The notes beneath the pieces were generated by a model. The model saw only the letters and a program-made list of their open reading frames with translations. It searched no databases and had not been told where the DNA came from. Positions 42,685 through 51,614 of a DNA stretch of 64,000 bases are shown piece by piece (within the stretch, counting starts at the first letter, position 1; each line of letters starts with the position of its first letter). Location: positions 1 through 64,000 of the forward strand of contig NZ_JAQGJT010000052.1 in the NCBI RefSeq assembly GCF_028290495.1, given 5' to 3'. Made by a program: the position numbers and the translations under genes. This DNA comes from Tardiphaga sp. (GTDB taxonomy: Bacteria > Pseudomonadota > Alphaproteobacteria > Rhizobiales > Xanthobacteraceae).

Positions 42685-43473
42685 ATGAATAGCGAGCAGA
42701 CCATGGCAGTTCTTCTGGAAAAGCGCGGTGCCGCGCTGTGGATCACGATCAACCGGCCGGAGAAACGCAACGCCATGAATGGCGATGTGATCGCCGGCAT
42801 CGCGCAAGGCTATCGCGACGCCCACGACGACGCCGCGATCCGCGTCATCGTGCTGACCGGCGCCGGCGACAAGGCATTTTGCGCCGGCGCTGATCTGCAG
42901 AACACCGGGGCCGCGTTCGCCGCCGATTTCTCCAGGCCCAATGTCGATTTCGCGGACCTGTTGCGGCTGTCGCAAGCGGCCACCAAGCCAGCGATCGCGC
43001 GCGTCAACGGCACCTGCATGGCCGGCGGCATGGGGCTGCTGTGCATGACCGACATGGCGGTCGCCGCGGAAACGGCCGTGTTCGGCCTGCCCGAGGTCAA
43101 GGTCGGGGTGTTCCCGATGCAGGTGCTGAGCCTGCTGCAGACGATCGCGCCGCGCCGTCTGGTCAATGAATGGTGCATCACCGGCGAGCCGTTCGACGCC
43201 CACGCCGCGCGGGCGGCGGGACTGCTCAACCATGTGGTGCCGGCCGCAGAACTGGACGCCAGGATCGACTGGTTGATCGGCCGCATCACCGACAAGTCGC
43301 CGACCGCGATCCGCCGCGGCAAATATGCCATGCGCGCGATTGCGTCGATGTCGTTCGACGAGGCGATCGCCTACACCGAAAGCCAGATCGCACTGCTGGC
43401 GATGACCGAGGATGCCAGGGAAGGCCTCAAGGCGTTCGCGGAAAAGCGCAAGCCGGTCTGGCCGGGGAAGTAG
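42685..43473 (+). CDS. Enoyl-CoA hydratase/isomerase family protein
   Basis: 262 residues (a second ATG 18 bases downstream is also possible). Crotonase signatures are INRPEKRNAMNGDVI, VLTGAGDKAFCAGADLQN (oxyanion hole, about residue 60-70), and ARVNGTCMAGGMGLLCMTDMAVAAETAVFGLPEVKVGVFP near residues 108-147. The E in PEVKVG may be the catalytic acid/base. Acts on CoA thioesters in the cytoplasm; the substrate is undetermined. Starts 21 bp after the GST. Confidence 0.87.
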   Translation: MNSEQTMAVLLEKRGAALWITINRPEKRNAMNGDVIAGIAQGYRDAHDDAAIRVIVLTGAGDKAFCAGADLQNTGAAFAADFSRPNVDFADLLRLSQAATKPAIARVNGTCMAGGMGLLCMTDMAVAAETAVFGLPEVKVGVFPMQVLSLLQTIAPRRLVNEWCITGEPFDAHAARAAGLLNHVVPAAELDARIDWLIGRITDKSPTAIRRGKYAMRAIASMSFDEAIAYTESQIALLAMTEDAREGLKAFAEKRKPVWPGK

Positions 43474-43478
43474 CGCTG

Positions 43479-44423
43479 TCAGCCGGCGCGCTTGAGCCTG
43501 TGTAGAGTCACTTCTGGCGGACAGTTGAGCCGCACCGGCAACAGGCTGGTGCCGACGCCGACAGAGGTGTAGCCGGCCATGTTCTGATAGCGCCAGGCGC
43601 CGGCCCCCATCGCGCGCGGCAGCACCGCCTCCAGTTTGATGGCGAATCCTCCGGGCAGGCAGAGCTGGCCGCCATGGGTATGGCCGCTGAGCATCAGGTC
43701 GAAACCGTGGTGGGCTGCCTCGGCATAGGTCTCCGGCGTATGCGATAGCAGTATCGACCAGGCACCTTCAGGAATGGGTGCGGCGGCCTTGGCTATATCG
43801 TCGGCGCGATAGAAATGCGGGTCGTCAACGCCGGCGAGATAGATCTGCGCGCCGCCACGCGTGATTGTCTCGCATTCGTTAAACAACATGCGAATCCCCA
43901 TAGCTTCCATGGCGGGCGTCATGCGAATGGTGTCATGGTTGCCGAGCACGCCATAGATCGGGCCACGCAGATGCGCGCGTAGTTGTGAAATGCCTTCGAG
44001 GCTGCGCTCGAACGGGCCGAAGGTCTTGCCGCGGTAGTCGCCGGTCAGAACGCAGATGTCGTAGGCGAGGCCGCCGACGAAGCTGATCAGGTGTTGCAAT
44101 GCGCCTTCGCTGATATCGACATGCAAGTCACTGATCTGCAGGATCGTGAAACCATCGAAGGATGCAGGGAGGCGCGCTGATGTAATTTCATTGTGCTTGA
44201 CGGTCACGAGGTCTGCCTGACGCCGAGCGCGCTTGTAAAGTCCGGTCAACTTGAGGGCCGTCCGGACGATCATAGGTGCCGTCAGCCAATTTTCGAGATT
44301 GAAAAAGAGCAGGCCCTGACCGAATAGCTGATGATCGTGATCGGTCTCAATCTTCAGTCGTGCCTCGACATGCGGGGCACCGATCCGTTCGATCAGGGGT
44401 TGGAGTGATCCGTCGTCCATCAA
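43479..44423 (-). CDS. Metallophosphoesterase (YkuE/LpxG-like)
   Basis: 314 residues. The calcineurin-type motifs are in order: ILQISDLHVDI (near 98), LTGDYRG, VLGNHDTIRM, LLSHTPETY and LMLSGHTHGGQL. There is no signal peptide or membrane segment at the N-terminus, so it seems to be cytoplasmic or peripheral. YkuE-type enzymes hydrolyse phosphate esters or UDP-diacylglucosamine. Converges with the enoyl-CoA hydratase gene with only 5 bp between stops. Confidence 0.85.
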   Translation of the reverse strand: MMDDGSLQPLIERIGAPHVEARLKIETDHDHQLFGQGLLFFNLENWLTAPMIVRTALKLTGLYKRARRQADLVTVKHNEITSARLPASFDGFTILQISDLHVDISEGALQHLISFVGGLAYDICVLTGDYRGKTFGPFERSLEGISQLRAHLRGPIYGVLGNHDTIRMTPAMEAMGIRMLFNECETITRGGAQIYLAGVDDPHFYRADDIAKAAAPIPEGAWSILLSHTPETYAEAAHHGFDLMLSGHTHGGQLCLPGGFAIKLEAVLPRAMGAGAWRYQNMAGYTSVGVGTSLLPVRLNCPPEVTLHRLKRAG

Positions 44424-44595
44424 TAGCTGACCTTGCTGCAGCGACGCGTGTCCGGTCGCTGCAGGGCGGCTGATTCTAGCATGGGTAGAGCGCAGCGAAA
44501 CCCGTCGCCTTCGTGCGTGTGATAGACGGGTTTCGCGAAGACGTTCTGCATATCCTACGTCTTGAATTAGCCGGCGATGCGCGGCGATAGCAGAA

Positions 44596-45027
44596 CTAGC
44601 CGGCGTTGGCTTTCAGTCCGGCGGCCTCGATGCCGGCGATGGCGCAGATCTCGTCATTGTCCGAGGTGTCGCCGGAAATGCCGACCGCGCCGAGCAGAGC
44701 ACCTGATGCATCGTGGAACAGCACGCCGCCGGGGACCGGGATCATCGCGCCCTGTGCCAGCGTGTTGGCGGCGGCGATGAAGTAAGGCTGTTCCTGCGCG
44801 CGCGTGAAGATCGCGCGCGAGCCCATGCCCATCGCCAGCGCCCCATAGGCCTTGCCGTGGGCGATTTCGTTGCGCATCAGGCTGGTGCCGTCCTGCGCCA
44901 GCGAGAGCTTTACGCAGCCGCGCGCGTCGAGCACGGTGATGACCATCGGCTTGAGTTTCTTTTCGATCACCTTGGCGAGCGCGGCGTCGAGGATTTTTTG
45001 GGCAAGTGCAAGGGTGAGGTCGGCCAT
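44596..45027 (-). CDS. GlcG/HbpS-family protein
   Basis: 143 residues from the ATG at 45027 with AAGGA upstream; longer in-frame starts lie in the neighbour's 3' end. LTLALAQKILDAALAKVIEKKL, VITVLDARGCVKLSLAQDG, NEIAHGKAYGALAMGMGSRAI and GGVLFHDASGALLGAVGISGDTSDNDE are typical GlcG/HbpS segments. Members bind heme or cobalamin or accompany glycolate oxidase genes. It is placed 29 bp after the large glycolate/lactate-dehydrogenase-like gene, matching the glc gene order. Confidence 0.85.
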   Translation of the reverse strand: MADLTLALAQKILDAALAKVIEKKLKPMVITVLDARGCVKLSLAQDGTSLMRNEIAHGKAYGALAMGMGSRAIFTRAQEQPYFIAAANTLAQGAMIPVPGGVLFHDASGALLGAVGISGDTSDNDEICAIAGIEAAGLKANAG

Positions 45028-45056
45028 GAAGGAGTCCTTTGTGAGCTGGCGGTAAA

Positions 45057-48005
45057 CTAGTGGCGGGTGGCGGCGCTGTCGAGGCTCATCGCCAGCACGC
45101 GCGCGACATGCAGGGCGCTGCGCGACGCGCCGTCGGAGATCTGGTGCCGGCACGAGGTGCCGTCAGCGACAATGAGGGTGGCGTCGTCGGCCTTGCGCAC
45201 GGCGGGGAGCAGGGACGCTTCGGCCATCTGCATCGAGACGTCATAGGTGTCGGCGTCGTAGCCGAACGCGCCGGCCATGCCGCAGCAACTGCTCTCGATC
45301 GTCTCGACCGCGAGATCGGGGATCAGTCGCAGCACCTGCTGCACCGGCGTGAACGCGCCAAACGATTTCTGGTGGCAGTGGCCATGCAGCAGCGCTCTGT
45401 CGCCGACAGGGTTGAGCGGCAGTTGCAAACGCCCGGCCTCGGCCTCGCGGACCAGGAATTCCTCGAACAAAAGTGCGTGCGCGCTGACGCTCTTCGCCGC
45501 GTCGTCGGAGCGCAGCGACAACAGCTCGTCGCGCAGCGTCAGCAGACAGCTCGGCTCGAGGCCTACGATCGGCACGCCGCGCGCGGCGAACGGCGCGTAG
45601 GTGGCGACCAGACGGTCGAGCTCGGCGCGGGCGTTGTCGACGAGGCCAGCCGACAGGAAGGTGCGTCCGCAGCACAGCGCGCGGCCATCATCCGCCGGCC
45701 TTGGCAGATGCACGCGGTAGCCGCCGGCGACCAGCACCTGGATCGCGGCGTCGATATTCTCGCGCTCATAGGCGCGGTTGAAGGTGTCCGCGAACAGCAC
45801 GACCTCGCGGCCATCGGCAGCGCCGACGGTGTCCGCGTCGGCGCGAAACACATCGCGCCGCCACGCCGGCAGGTCGCGCCTGGCGCTGATGCCGGCAAAG
45901 CGCTCCAGCAGGCGGCGCAGCCACGGGCTCTTGTTGCGCAGGTTCGCCAGCGGCGCGAGGCGCGCGGCGAGTGCTGCGTAATGCGGGAGATAGCCGACGA
46001 GGCGGTCGCGCAGCGTCAGGCCATGTTTCTTTGCCCGCGCGGCCAGCACCTCGATCTTCATCTTCGCCATGTCCACCCCGGTCGGGCATTCATGGCGGCA
46101 GGCCTTGCACGATACGCAGAGCTTCAGCGTATCCGCCATCGCATCCGACGTCAGCGCGTCCGGGCCGAGCTGGCCGGAAATGGCGAGGCGCAAGCTGTTG
46201 GCGCGGCCGCGCGTCACGTCCTGTTCGTTGCGCGTGGCGCGGTAGGAAGGGCACATCACGCCGCCCTCGAGCTTGCGGCAGGCACCGTTGTTGTTGCACA
46301 TCTCCACCGCGCCCTGGAAGCCGCCGCCGGCGCCGGGCCAGGCCGACCAGTCCAGCACGGTCTTCAACTCGTCGATGCGATAGCCCGGCGGAAACCGAAA
46401 CAGCGAGCGGTCGTCCATCTTGGGTGGATCGACGATCTTGCCGGGGTTCAGCACATTGCCGGGGTCGAAGCGGCGCTTGATCTCGGCGAAATCCGCGACG
46501 ATGCGATCGCCGAACATCTGCGCGTGGAATTCCGAGCGCATGATGCCGTCGCCATGCTCGCCGGAATGCGAGCCCTTGTATTCCCTGACCATCGCGAAGG
46601 TCTCTTCAGCGATGGCGCGCATCGCCTTCACGTCCTTGTCGAGCTTGAGGTTCAGCACCGGGCGGACATGCAGGCAGCCTTCGGAGGCGTGCGCATACAT
46701 CGTGCCGGTGGTGCCGTGTTTGGCGAAAATGCCGGACAGCCGCTCGGTGTAATCAGCCAGATGCGGCAGCGGCACGGCACAGTCCTCGATGAAGGAGACC
46801 GGCTTGCCCTCCTGCTTCATCGACATCATGACGTTGAGTCCAGCGGCGCGGAATTCGGCGATGCCGGTCTGCAAGGCGGGCTGGGTGATCTCGACCACGC
46901 CGCCCCATTTGCGCTTCGGGTTATCCCAGCCAAATCCAAGGTCGGCCATCAACTCGCCGAGCTGCTTCAACTTCGCGGTGTTGTCGCTCTGGTCTTGTTC
47001 GGCGAATTCGACGATCAGCACCGCATCGGGATCGCCGCGCACCGCCGTGCCGATGATCTGCTTGAACATCTCGATGTCGCGGCCCAGAGCCAGCATGGTG
47101 CGGTCGACCAGTTCGACAGCGATAGGCTTGAGCTTGACCAGATGCTGGGCCGCGTCCATCGCCTCATAGAAGCTGCCGAAGTGGCAGACGCCGAGCACCT
47201 TGTTTGATATCAAGGGCCACAGCTTCAACTCGACCTGTGTCGTGAAGGCCAGCGTACCTTCGGAGCCGACCAGCAGGTGCGCCATGTTGTTGGCGGTGTT
47301 CTTCGGCACAAGCGCATCGAGATTGTAGCCGCCGACGCGGCGCTGCACTTTTGGAAAGCGCTCGGCGATCTCGCTCGCCTCGCGCCGGCCTAGCGCCAGC
47401 ATGTCGTTGAACAAAGCAGGGCCATCGTCACCGGCATTCACTTCGCCGAAATGCAACAGCGTGCCGTCGGCGAGGGCCGCGTCCATTGCGATGGTGTTGT
47501 CGCGCATCGTGCCGTAGCGCAGCGAGCGGCCGCCGCAGGAATTGTTGCCCGCCATGCCGCCGATGGTCGCGCGCGACGCGGTGGAGACATCGACCGGAAA
47601 CCACAGCCCGTGCTTCTTCAACTGGCGGTTGAGGTCGTCGAGCACGATGCCGGGCTCGACCACGCAGCTGCGGCCCGCGACATCCAGCGAGATGAGCTTG
47701 TTGAGGTGTTTGGAGAGATCGATGACGATGCCGTCATTGACGGTCTGGCCGCATTGCGAGGTGCCGCCGCCGCGCGGCGTGACGATACGGCCGTCGTCGC
47801 GGCAGATCGCCAGCGCGCGCAGCGCCTCGTCTATGGTGCGGGGCACAATAACGCCGAACGGCACGATCTGGTAGAACGAGGCGTCGGTTGCGTAGCGGCC
47901 GCGGTTGAAGGGGTCGAAGAACACGTCGCCCGAGACTTCGCGCGTCAGCCGCGCGGCCAGCGCGCTGTCGGCTGCCGAACTCCGGACTATAGTGGCCTTG
48001 GCCAT
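45057..48005 (-). CDS. FAD/4Fe-4S fusion dehydrogenase (D-lactate/glycolate/YdiJ-like)
   Basis: About 982 residues from the ATG at 48005, which has GGGA eight bases upstream; ATGs at 48014 and 48029 are alternatives. The N-terminal half is a VAO-type FAD domain (IVTPRGGGTSQCGQTVNDGIVIDLSKHLNK; ASRATIGGMAGNNSCGGRSLRYG; LLVGSEGTLAFTTQVELK) plus the lactate-oxidase C-terminal fold (HSGEHGDGIMRSEF). A CxxCxxxC cluster motif, CVSCKACRHECPTGVDM near 655, and a C-terminal CCG-type domain (LEPSCLLTL; HGHCHQKSF; IESSCCGMAGAFGYD) follow. GlcD plus GlcF-like functions are thus fused. Electrons likely go to a quinone or cytochrome. D-2-hydroxyacids are the expected substrates. Confidence 0.9.
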   Translation of the reverse strand: MAKATIVRSSAADSALAARLTREVSGDVFFDPFNRGRYATDASFYQIVPFGVIVPRTIDEALRALAICRDDGRIVTPRGGGTSQCGQTVNDGIVIDLSKHLNKLISLDVAGRSCVVEPGIVLDDLNRQLKKHGLWFPVDVSTASRATIGGMAGNNSCGGRSLRYGTMRDNTIAMDAALADGTLLHFGEVNAGDDGPALFNDMLALGRREASEIAERFPKVQRRVGGYNLDALVPKNTANNMAHLLVGSEGTLAFTTQVELKLWPLISNKVLGVCHFGSFYEAMDAAQHLVKLKPIAVELVDRTMLALGRDIEMFKQIIGTAVRGDPDAVLIVEFAEQDQSDNTAKLKQLGELMADLGFGWDNPKRKWGGVVEITQPALQTGIAEFRAAGLNVMMSMKQEGKPVSFIEDCAVPLPHLADYTERLSGIFAKHGTTGTMYAHASEGCLHVRPVLNLKLDKDVKAMRAIAEETFAMVREYKGSHSGEHGDGIMRSEFHAQMFGDRIVADFAEIKRRFDPGNVLNPGKIVDPPKMDDRSLFRFPPGYRIDELKTVLDWSAWPGAGGGFQGAVEMCNNNGACRKLEGGVMCPSYRATRNEQDVTRGRANSLRLAISGQLGPDALTSDAMADTLKLCVSCKACRHECPTGVDMAKMKIEVLAARAKKHGLTLRDRLVGYLPHYAALAARLAPLANLRNKSPWLRRLLERFAGISARRDLPAWRRDVFRADADTVGAADGREVVLFADTFNRAYERENIDAAIQVLVAGGYRVHLPRPADDGRALCCGRTFLSAGLVDNARAELDRLVATYAPFAARGVPIVGLEPSCLLTLRDELLSLRSDDAAKSVSAHALLFEEFLVREAEAGRLQLPLNPVGDRALLHGHCHQKSFGAFTPVQQVLRLIPDLAVETIESSCCGMAGAFGYDADTYDVSMQMAEASLLPAVRKADDATLIVADGTSCRHQISDGASRSALHVARVLAMSLDSAATRH

Positions 48006-48148
48006 TCGTCTCATCCCGTATCGAAGCACCCCGCGGATGCCCGCCTTTGGCTAGCTGTCTTGCATCCGGGATTCGGCTTGGCAAGCACCGACGTGCTGCA
48101 AAGCGAGATAAGAAAACCTCATAGCTGCCCCACGTTTTTCTAACGGTA

Positions 48149-48162
48149 TCTGGTATGCCAGA
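48149..48162. promoter_or_regulatory. Candidate GntR (FCD)-type operator TCTGG-TATG-CCAGA
   Basis: A 5-bp dyad with a 4-base centre in the divergent region between the FAD/Fe-S dehydrogenase and the serine-glyoxylate aminotransferase. It resembles the TGGTnTACCA-type sites bound by FadR/FCD GntR regulators. No such regulator is encoded in the window. Confidence 0.4.
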
Positions 48163-48234
48163 CGGGCGACAAGCCTCCGGAAAAGTGCTATCCGGGCGCC
48201 TCAATGAAAAGCTACCCCCTGGGAAGGACACCAT

Positions 48235-49434
48235 ATGACTGTGCACACCGGACGGCATTTCCTGCAGATTCCCGGTCCGACCAACGTGCCCGATCGCGTG
48301 CTGCGGGCGATGGATATGCCCACGCTGGATCACCGCGGTCCGGAATTCGCTGAACTCGGCCACAACGTGCTGGCCGGCTCGCAGCGGATCTTCAAAACCA
48401 AACAGCCGGTCATCATCTATCCGTCTTCGGGAACCGGCGCCTGGGAAGCCGCCATCGTCAACACGCTGTCGCCCGGCGACCGGGTGCTGATGGCCGAAAC
48501 CGGCCAGTTCGCCGCGCTGTGGCGCAGCATCGCGGAGAAGTTCAAGCTCGACGTCGAACTGGTTCCCGGTGACTGGCGTCACGGCGCCGACCTCACCCAG
48601 ATCGAGGCCCGCCTGCACGCCGACAAGGCGCACGCCATCAAGGCGGTGATGGTGGTCCACAACGAGACCTCGACCGGCTGCGTCACCCATCCCCAGGAAG
48701 TTCGCCATGCGATCGACCGGGCGAAGCACCCGGCGCTGCTGATGGTCGATACCGTGTCCGGCATCGGTTCGCTGGAATATGAGCACGACGCCTGGGGCAT
48801 CGATGTCACCGTTGCCGGCTCGCAGAAGGGCCTGATGCTGCCGCCCGGCCTCGGCTTCAACGTGATCTCCGACAAGGCGCTGGCCGCCTCCAAGGCGAAC
48901 AGTTCGTTCCGCGCCTATTGGGATTGGCAGGAAGTCATCAACGCCAACAAGCTCGGCTCCTGGCCCTATACGCCTGCGACCAACGTGCTGTACGGGCTCA
49001 AGGAAGCCATCGCGATGCTCGAGGAAGAGGGGCTGGCCAATGTGTTCGCCCGCCACAAGCGTCACGGCGCTGCCGCCCGCGCCGCGGTGAAGGCATGGGG
49101 TCTGGAGACGGTCTCCATCGAGGCCCATGACCACTCGCCGGCGCTGACGGCTGTGATGATGCCCGAAGGCCACGATGCGGATGCGTTCCGCAAGGTCGTG
49201 CTGGAGAACTTCGACATGTCGCTGGGGACGGGGCTGGCGAAGTGGAAGGGCAAGATCTTCCGCATCGGCCATATCGGCCACTTCAACGACCTGATGCTGA
49301 TGGGAACGCTGGCCGGCGTCGAGATGGGCCTCGATCTCGCCCGCGTGCCGCACCGCGCCGGTGGCGTGATGGCCGCGATGGAAGTGCTGAAGGGCCGGGA
49401 CGTCGTCCAGATGCCCAAATCGGCCGTCGCGTAA
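48235..49434 (+). CDS. sgaA: Serine-glyoxylate aminotransferase
   Basis: 399 residues with GGAAGGA upstream of the ATG. FLQIPGPTNVPDRVLRAMD, DHRGPEFAEL, IYPSSGTGAWEAAIVNTLSPGDRVLM, VHNETSTGC, LMVDTVSGIGSLEYEHDAWGIDVTVAGSQKGLMLPPGLGF (SQK carries the PLP lysine, about residue 200) and FRIGHIGHFNDLMLMG are diagnostic of SgaA/AGXT-type enzymes. It converts glyoxylate and serine to glycine and hydroxypyruvate in the serine cycle or glyoxylate detoxification. The glycolate/lactate-dehydrogenase-like gene is divergent, which fits shared C2 metabolism. Confidence 0.93.
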   Translation: MTVHTGRHFLQIPGPTNVPDRVLRAMDMPTLDHRGPEFAELGHNVLAGSQRIFKTKQPVIIYPSSGTGAWEAAIVNTLSPGDRVLMAETGQFAALWRSIAEKFKLDVELVPGDWRHGADLTQIEARLHADKAHAIKAVMVVHNETSTGCVTHPQEVRHAIDRAKHPALLMVDTVSGIGSLEYEHDAWGIDVTVAGSQKGLMLPPGLGFNVISDKALAASKANSSFRAYWDWQEVINANKLGSWPYTPATNVLYGLKEAIAMLEEEGLANVFARHKRHGAAARAAVKAWGLETVSIEAHDHSPALTAVMMPEGHDADAFRKVVLENFDMSLGTGLAKWKGKIFRIGHIGHFNDLMLMGTLAGVEMGLDLARVPHRAGGVMAAMEVLKGRDVVQMPKSAVA

Positions 49435-49520
49435 GGCTCCGTCACTCAAACTTGGCTGGAGCGCGCGCGCTCCGGCCGCTATCGTGCGGTAGCATCAGCT
49501 ATCCAAGAGAAAGAACCATC

Positions 49521-50318
49521 ATGGACGCCCCGGCACCTGCCACCGAAGACCTGCTCTATTCCGTCGAGGGCGGCATCGCCCGCATCACCTTTAACCGCCC
49601 GCAGGCGCGCAACGCGATGACGTTCGCGATGTATGAGCGGATGGCGGAAATCTGCGAGGCGGCCAATACCGACCACTCGATCAAGGCGATCATCCTGACC
49701 GGTACCGGCGACAAGGCGTTCGCGTCGGGCACCGATATCTCGCAGTTTCGCGCCTTCAAGACCGCGCAGGACGCACTCGACTACGAGTCGCGCATCGACC
49801 GCGTGCTGACCTCGCTGGAAACCTGCCGGGTGCCGACCATTGCCGCGATTGCCGGCGCCTGCACCGGCGGCGGCGCCGGCATCGCCGCCTGTTGCGACCT
49901 GCGCATCGGAACCGCCGCGACGCGGATGGGCTTTCCGATCGCGCGCACGCTGGGCAACTGCCTGTCGATGTCCAACATCAGCCGCGTGATGGCGCTGGTC
50001 GGCCCGGCCCGCACCAAGGACATGATCTTCACCGCCCGGCTGATCGAGGCGCCGGAGGCGCTGGCGCTCGGCCTGATCAACGAGATCGTGCCGGATGTCG
50101 AGACGCTGCAACGCCGCGCGCTGGAGACCGCGCAACTGGTCGCCAGCCACGCGCCGATCACCCTCGAAGTCACCAAGGAAGCGGTGCGCCGGCTGCGTCC
50201 CAAGCTGACTCGCGAAGAGGGCCAGGACCTCGTGCTGAAAGCCTATCTGAGCGAGGATTTCCGCGAGGGCATGGACGCCTTCCTGAACAAGCGCAAGCCG
50301 AACTGGCAGGGCAAGTAG
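49521..50318 (+). CDS. Enoyl-CoA hydratase/isomerase family protein
   Basis: 265 residues from the ATG at 49521; a longer in-frame start at 49242 overlaps sgaA. ITFNRPQARNAMTFAMY, ILTGTGDKAFASGTDISQF and AIAGACTGGGAGIAACCDLRIGTAATRMGFPIAR are crotonase segments; the two oxyanion-hole backbones are present. FPIARTLGNCLS replaces the usual 'PE..LG..P', so the usual catalytic Glu is not evident, and the reaction may be non-hydratase. Placed between sgaA and the TctCBA genes on the same strand. Confidence 0.85.
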   Translation: MDAPAPATEDLLYSVEGGIARITFNRPQARNAMTFAMYERMAEICEAANTDHSIKAIILTGTGDKAFASGTDISQFRAFKTAQDALDYESRIDRVLTSLETCRVPTIAAIAGACTGGGAGIAACCDLRIGTAATRMGFPIARTLGNCLSMSNISRVMALVGPARTKDMIFTARLIEAPEALALGLINEIVPDVETLQRRALETAQLVASHAPITLEVTKEAVRRLRPKLTREEGQDLVLKAYLSEDFREGMDAFLNKRKPNWQGK

Positions 50319-50474
50319 CCGCCGCGCGGCGGACGCCCCGCGCCCGCCGCGACCTACCAAAGTCGTCTTGTGCATCAGGGCGGCATGCTTGAAGTCACGT
50401 CCAATAGACCGCAAGATACCGACCGGGATAAGCGGGCCGTTCGAGCCCGCGCCAGACGATATAGGGATGAGACC

Positions 50475-51470
50475 ATGTCCAAGTTGATACGGGCCACAGC
50501 CGCGCTGGCGGCCGTGCTGGTGAGCGCGCCGATCATGTCGGCGTCAGCAGCCTGGGAGCCGACCAAGCCGGTGGAAATCGTGGTCGCGGCGGGTGCCGGC
50601 GGCGCTTCCGACCAGATGGCGCGGATGATGCAGGCCGCGATCCAGAAGAACAATCTGATGAAGGCCCCGGTGATCGTGTCGCTGAAGGGCGGCGCGTCGG
50701 GTGCCGAAGCGCTGATCTACATGAAATCCAGCGACGGCGACGCCAACAAGGTGATGGTCGCCTATTCACTGATCTACATGTTGCCGCTGTCGGCGAAAAT
50801 CCCGTTCAACTGGCGCGATCTCACGCCGGTCGCCGTGGTGGCGATGGATCAGTTCGTATTGTGGGACAACGCGGCCGGTCCGAAGACCGTGAAAGAATTC
50901 ATTGATGCCGCGAAGGCGGCACCTGCGCCGTTCAAGATGGGCGGCACCGGCTCCAAGCGCGAAGACCACGTTCTGACGGTGTTCATGGAAAAGAAGACCG
51001 GCGCGAAGTTCTCCTACCTCCCGTACAAGTCCGGCGGCGAGGCGGCGACGCAGCTGGTCGGCAACCACACCGAGGCGAACATCAACAACCCCTCCGACAA
51101 TCTCGAAGTCTGGCGCGCCGGCCAGGTCCGCGCGCTGTGCGTGTTCGACAAGGAGCGCATCTCCTACACTACCAAGGTCACCGAGACGCAGTCGTGGAAC
51201 GACATCCCGACCTGCAAGGAGGAGGGCCTCGACGTGCAGTATCTGATGCTGCGCGCGATGTTCCTCCCCGGCAAGGTGACGGCGGAACAGCAGGCGTTCT
51301 ATGTCGACCTGTTCGAGAAGGTGACGAAGACGGCTGAATACAAGGACTACATGGAGAAGCAGGCGCTGAAGCCGATCTTCCTGAAGGGCGATGCGATGCT
51401 CAAGTTCCTCGAAGAGGATGACGCGATCAACAAGGCGCTGATGACCGAAGCGGGATTTGTGGCGAAGTAG
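50475..51470 (+). CDS. Tricarboxylate-transport-type binding protein (TctC/Bug family)
   Basis: 331 residues from the ATG at 50475. A Sec leader (IRATAALAAVLVSAPIMSASA) precedes WEPTKPVEIVVAAGAGGASDQMARMM, the Bug-family opening, and VSLKGGASGAEALIYMKS, FKMGGTGSKREDHV and SYLPYKSGGEAATQLVGNH. The periplasmic protein captures a carboxylate and hands it to TctBA downstream. A REP-like palindrome pair fills the 144 bp to tctB. Confidence 0.88.
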   Translation: MSKLIRATAALAAVLVSAPIMSASAAWEPTKPVEIVVAAGAGGASDQMARMMQAAIQKNNLMKAPVIVSLKGGASGAEALIYMKSSDGDANKVMVAYSLIYMLPLSAKIPFNWRDLTPVAVVAMDQFVLWDNAAGPKTVKEFIDAAKAAPAPFKMGGTGSKREDHVLTVFMEKKTGAKFSYLPYKSGGEAATQLVGNHTEANINNPSDNLEVWRAGQVRALCVFDKERISYTTKVTETQSWNDIPTCKEEGLDVQYLMLRAMFLPGKVTAEQQAFYVDLFEKVTKTAEYKDYMEKQALKPIFLKGDAMLKFLEEDDAINKALMTEAGFVAK

Positions 51471-51478
51471 GTCCCGTT

Positions 51479-51586
51479 CCCCGGAGGCGGCGTGGTGCGC
51501 CGCAGATCCGGGGCCCAGCTTTCTTTCACCAAACCGTGATCCCGGATCTGCGGAGCGGCATAAAAATGCCGCACCGCGTCCGGGAA
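51479..51586. repeat. Two facing REP-like palindromes (rhizobial intergenic repeat)
   Basis: The first hairpin (51479-51513) contains CCCCGGA..TCCGGGG around GCGGCG/CGCCGC arms. The second (51539-51586) reads TCCCGGATCTGCGGAGCGGCAT, then an A-rich loop, then ATGCCGC and TCCGGGA. The units share CGCAGATCCGGG and its complement, so they are inverted copies. The style is that of the REP-like elements common between genes in Bradyrhizobium-type genomes. Its position between tctC and tctB may stabilise or separate the transcripts. Confidence 0.7.
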
Positions 51587-51614
51587 ACGCACCTCACGCC
51601 TTAGAAAAATTCCC

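Noticed and set aside
45060-47207. Open frame of 715 codons on the plus strand
   Set aside because: It is antisense to the large FAD/Fe-S dehydrogenase, which has intact motifs throughout.
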